Part shown: piece after piece, positions 61,686 through 64,000 of the stretch
Numbering within the stretch: the first letter of the stretch is position 1
Layout of the letters: the number at the start of each line of letters is the position of its first letter
NCBI RefSeq assembly: GCF_022539315.1
Contig: NC_066313.1
Location: 13,395,764 to 13,459,763 of the forward strand
Direction of reading: 5' to 3'
Length of the DNA: 64,000 nucleotides
Origin: Serinus canaria
Taxonomy: Eukaryota > Chordata > Aves > Passeriformes > Fringillidae
Notes under the pieces: model-generated
Database searches by the model: none
The model's input: only the letters and a program-made list of their open reading frames with translations
What the model was told of the DNA's origin: nothing
Made by a program: the position numbers and the translations under genes

Positions 61686-64000
61686 TCCAAGCACCATTGT
61701 AGAAGTGATATGTGCTAGAATTTTTATGGTAAGGTATCCATGATACTTAGAGAAGGAAGACAAGGGTAATGTAGAATTCTATTAATTAGTCTCAGTACCT
61801 AATTTAATAAAATTAGCTATGAAAAAAGGATGTGAATATCAGCCACATAGCTCTCAAATCTCATTTATAGCAACAAAAGGTTTATTACAACTGGAGATTA
61901 CCATAGTTTGTTTGGGGTTTTATTTTCAGTGAGTACATTTTGATTTTGGCACAAAGGCGATTGTGAGGTGAAAATTAACAATATCCTTTTCCCCCTGAGA
62001 ACATACAGTAATCTTCTTTATTGCCTGCTTTTTTCTTTCCCTGAAAAGCTGTGTGGTTGCTGCAAGAAGCATCATGTCTTGAATGGAGAGAGAAGAAATT
62101 GTGGAAAAGGTTTCCAAATGAGAGATTAGCGTCAAAGACTCTACAAAATCCTCACCAGCGTTCCTGACTGCAGAACAGACAGAATTTCCTCTTTCTGAAC
62201 ACAAATCTAGCAAAATACTTACACATGGGAGATGAAGCCAGAAGAATCTTCCATGTGCTGTAGTGCTTATCTGGCTCAGGACCAGAGGGGCTGGCCAACC
62301 TTTGCTTGCTTCACTGATTTCATGTTAAGTGCCCATATGTTTGTAGAGAACTGTTCTTCATGGAATGCCTCAAAACTCTTTCATGTTAAAAGCTATGTAG
62401 AAAGAAATTTCTTCAGCCAGCTCTGCAGCACATTTGTGGTGTATCATGCTGCAGTGGTTAATAGAGCACAGCCACACTCTAAAATGGCTCAAGACAAAGG
62501 CACAAAAATGCTGAATCTAATTAAAAATTCAAGGGAAAATGAAGCAGGCAGAGTGTAATTACATAAGCTGAAATTTAGCCAGGACATCAGAATTAAAAGC
62601 TTATTCTTATGAAGCTTTCTTGATTTCTTAATAAACATTAGAGGTACAGGTACATTGCTAAACATTTGCCTGTGCATGTTCCCTTGAATCCACGTTGAAT
62701 TTATTCTAGTCACTCTCAGCATTAACATATTGATAAGCTACAAATTAAGGATTATTTAACTGCATAATATTTATATGGCAAAGTCTTCTGTCTGCAGGCA
62801 AGATATTCACACCTAAAGTACTATAATTCACATGGGGTATAGAAGGAAGGCAGAATGAGGGCTACCCAAAACCAGTTATCCTAGTCTTTGCACAGAAATG
62901 ATGGAAAATGTGAGCAAAATACTGTATATACAATTCAAAGACAATCCAGTATATGTACCCATATTTTTATTTTCTACATATAATGGAGACAATGGATCTG
63001 GTCCAGATCAGTGTGATTAACATATGCCATACACTTTCCTATGGGTGGGTGGGTTCTAACATGGCAATACCAGAATTCTCCAACCTTCCAGGTGCTCCCT
63101 CCTTGGCTTCCTCCTGGTTGAGGAAGAAGATATATGTTTTGTGTTGAGGTCAGATCTATGGGTTTGCTTTATCATGCTGCACATGTGGTAACCACATGCT
63201 GGGCTTCCTAGCAAGAACTGCCCTGTGTAAGTACTTTGGGTAACTTATACATTTTCTTGTGCTCTGACTCTTTTCCAGACTCTTGTACTTCCTTTCCCTC
63301 ATGCCAGTGTCCTCCCACACAACCTGCTCAGTTAGGTTTTCCCTGTGGTTCTAGTCCTGGTACCTGCAGTCAAATCTCAGCATTTTATGGGATAAATGAC
63401 ATTTAGGATCTGTTGGCTTTACAAAGCTTTAGTCCCCTGAACATACCTAAGACTCCTCCCTAAGCACCTGTGTATCCTGGCACAGATGGGTCACAACTCC
63501 CTGTGCAGCCAGCTATGAAAGCTGCCTTCCTTTCCAGCACTGGCTGTAGCTTCTGCCAGCCTCCCACAATGTTACCTGTCAGGTACAGCAACTTCTCATG
63601 TCTTGACCAGTAATCATGCATGTCTTGTCCAACATAAGCTTGAGAGCCCAGCCAGCAGCCTAGACAGCTGCCTGGAGCTATAACACACTTTCTGTGCTAC
63701 AAACACTACTTGGTCCACTGGAGATATAACATTTATGAGGCTGATTGTAAGAGCTTCTAGTGTAAAGACATCATCTGGCAAAGATTAAATTCACACTTTA
63801 GAAATATGACCACAGATTTGAAGTTCATAAATACTGAAAGAAAAATATAATGAATATAACTTTAATCTGTGTCTAAATAAATTCTGTAGTGGTCTGATGG
63901 TACAGAAAAAAAAAAAAAAGAAAAAAAATGGAGGGGAAGAAAAAGCAACATCTTCAGTAATTATTCAATTTCATTCATATTCATAAAACTACTGTGAGCA
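61686..64000. other. Unassigned sequence; locally GC-richer at 63000-63720
   Basis: No family or gene recognised. The 63.0-63.7 kb part is less AT-rich than average, with CCTCC and CAGCC motifs and a weak donor-like TGTGTAAGTA near 63226. It may be a degraded retroelement or a host regulatory stretch. A/G-rich runs lie at 63905-63945. Confidence 0.35.

Overview
This window looks like nuclear DNA from a bird, most likely a songbird (passerine). I base that on CR1 LINE 3' ends in both orientations, several avian-type LTRs of endogenous retroviruses, and one copy at about 19.58-19.71 kb that looks like the songbird SINE TguSINE1 (tRNA-Ile-like head joined to a CR1-type tail). The background is AT-rich with few CpGs. 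No exon chain, CpG-island promoter or long open frame points to a protein-coding gene. The longest open frames fall in simple repeats, in a GC-rich LTR or in CR1. The window is best read as a gene desert or the inside of a very large intron. Family names are from memory and were not checked against a repeat library.

Layout. 0-3 kb: a 5'-truncated CR1 running off the left edge (minus strand), then mostly unique sequence with one exon-like segment at 1125-1233. 3-9 kb: an AAAAG array (3176-3444), a T/G-only tract (5258-5476) and AT-rich unique sequence. 8.6-10.8 kb: two different LTR-like elements almost end to end, the second with a GC-rich core holding a 124-bp-offset duplication. 10.8-19 kb: AT-rich unique sequence. 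19-24 kb: a very short acceptor/donor pair, the SINE, two CR1 fragments, and a 272-bp solo LTR with a perfect 6-bp target duplication (23678-23949). 24-28.8 kb: unique. 28.86-32.2 kb: two unrelated plus-strand LTRs with a possible retroviral coding remnant just before the second. 32.8-34.5 kb: a CR1 tail, then a solo LTR with a perfect 5-bp duplication (33666-34308). 37.06-37.36 kb: a CCCTT array. 38.7-39.5 kb: two CR1 copies. 45.6-46.5 kb: a CR1 split by a second copy of the 33.7-kb LTR family, again with a perfect 5-bp duplication. 46.9-47.9 kb: an AT palindrome-rich block and another LTR. 49.9 and 54.9 kb: more CR1. The rest, to 64 kb, is mainly unique AT-rich DNA with a 25-bp minisatellite at 60.7 kb.

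Nothing here works together as a gene system. The most informative observations are insertion chronology (nested and target-duplicated LTRs), a set of near-perfect short inverted repeats that look like template-switch products, two related purine-strand pentanucleotide arrays, and a few unproven exon-like segments. I did not find a convincing undescribed biological system.
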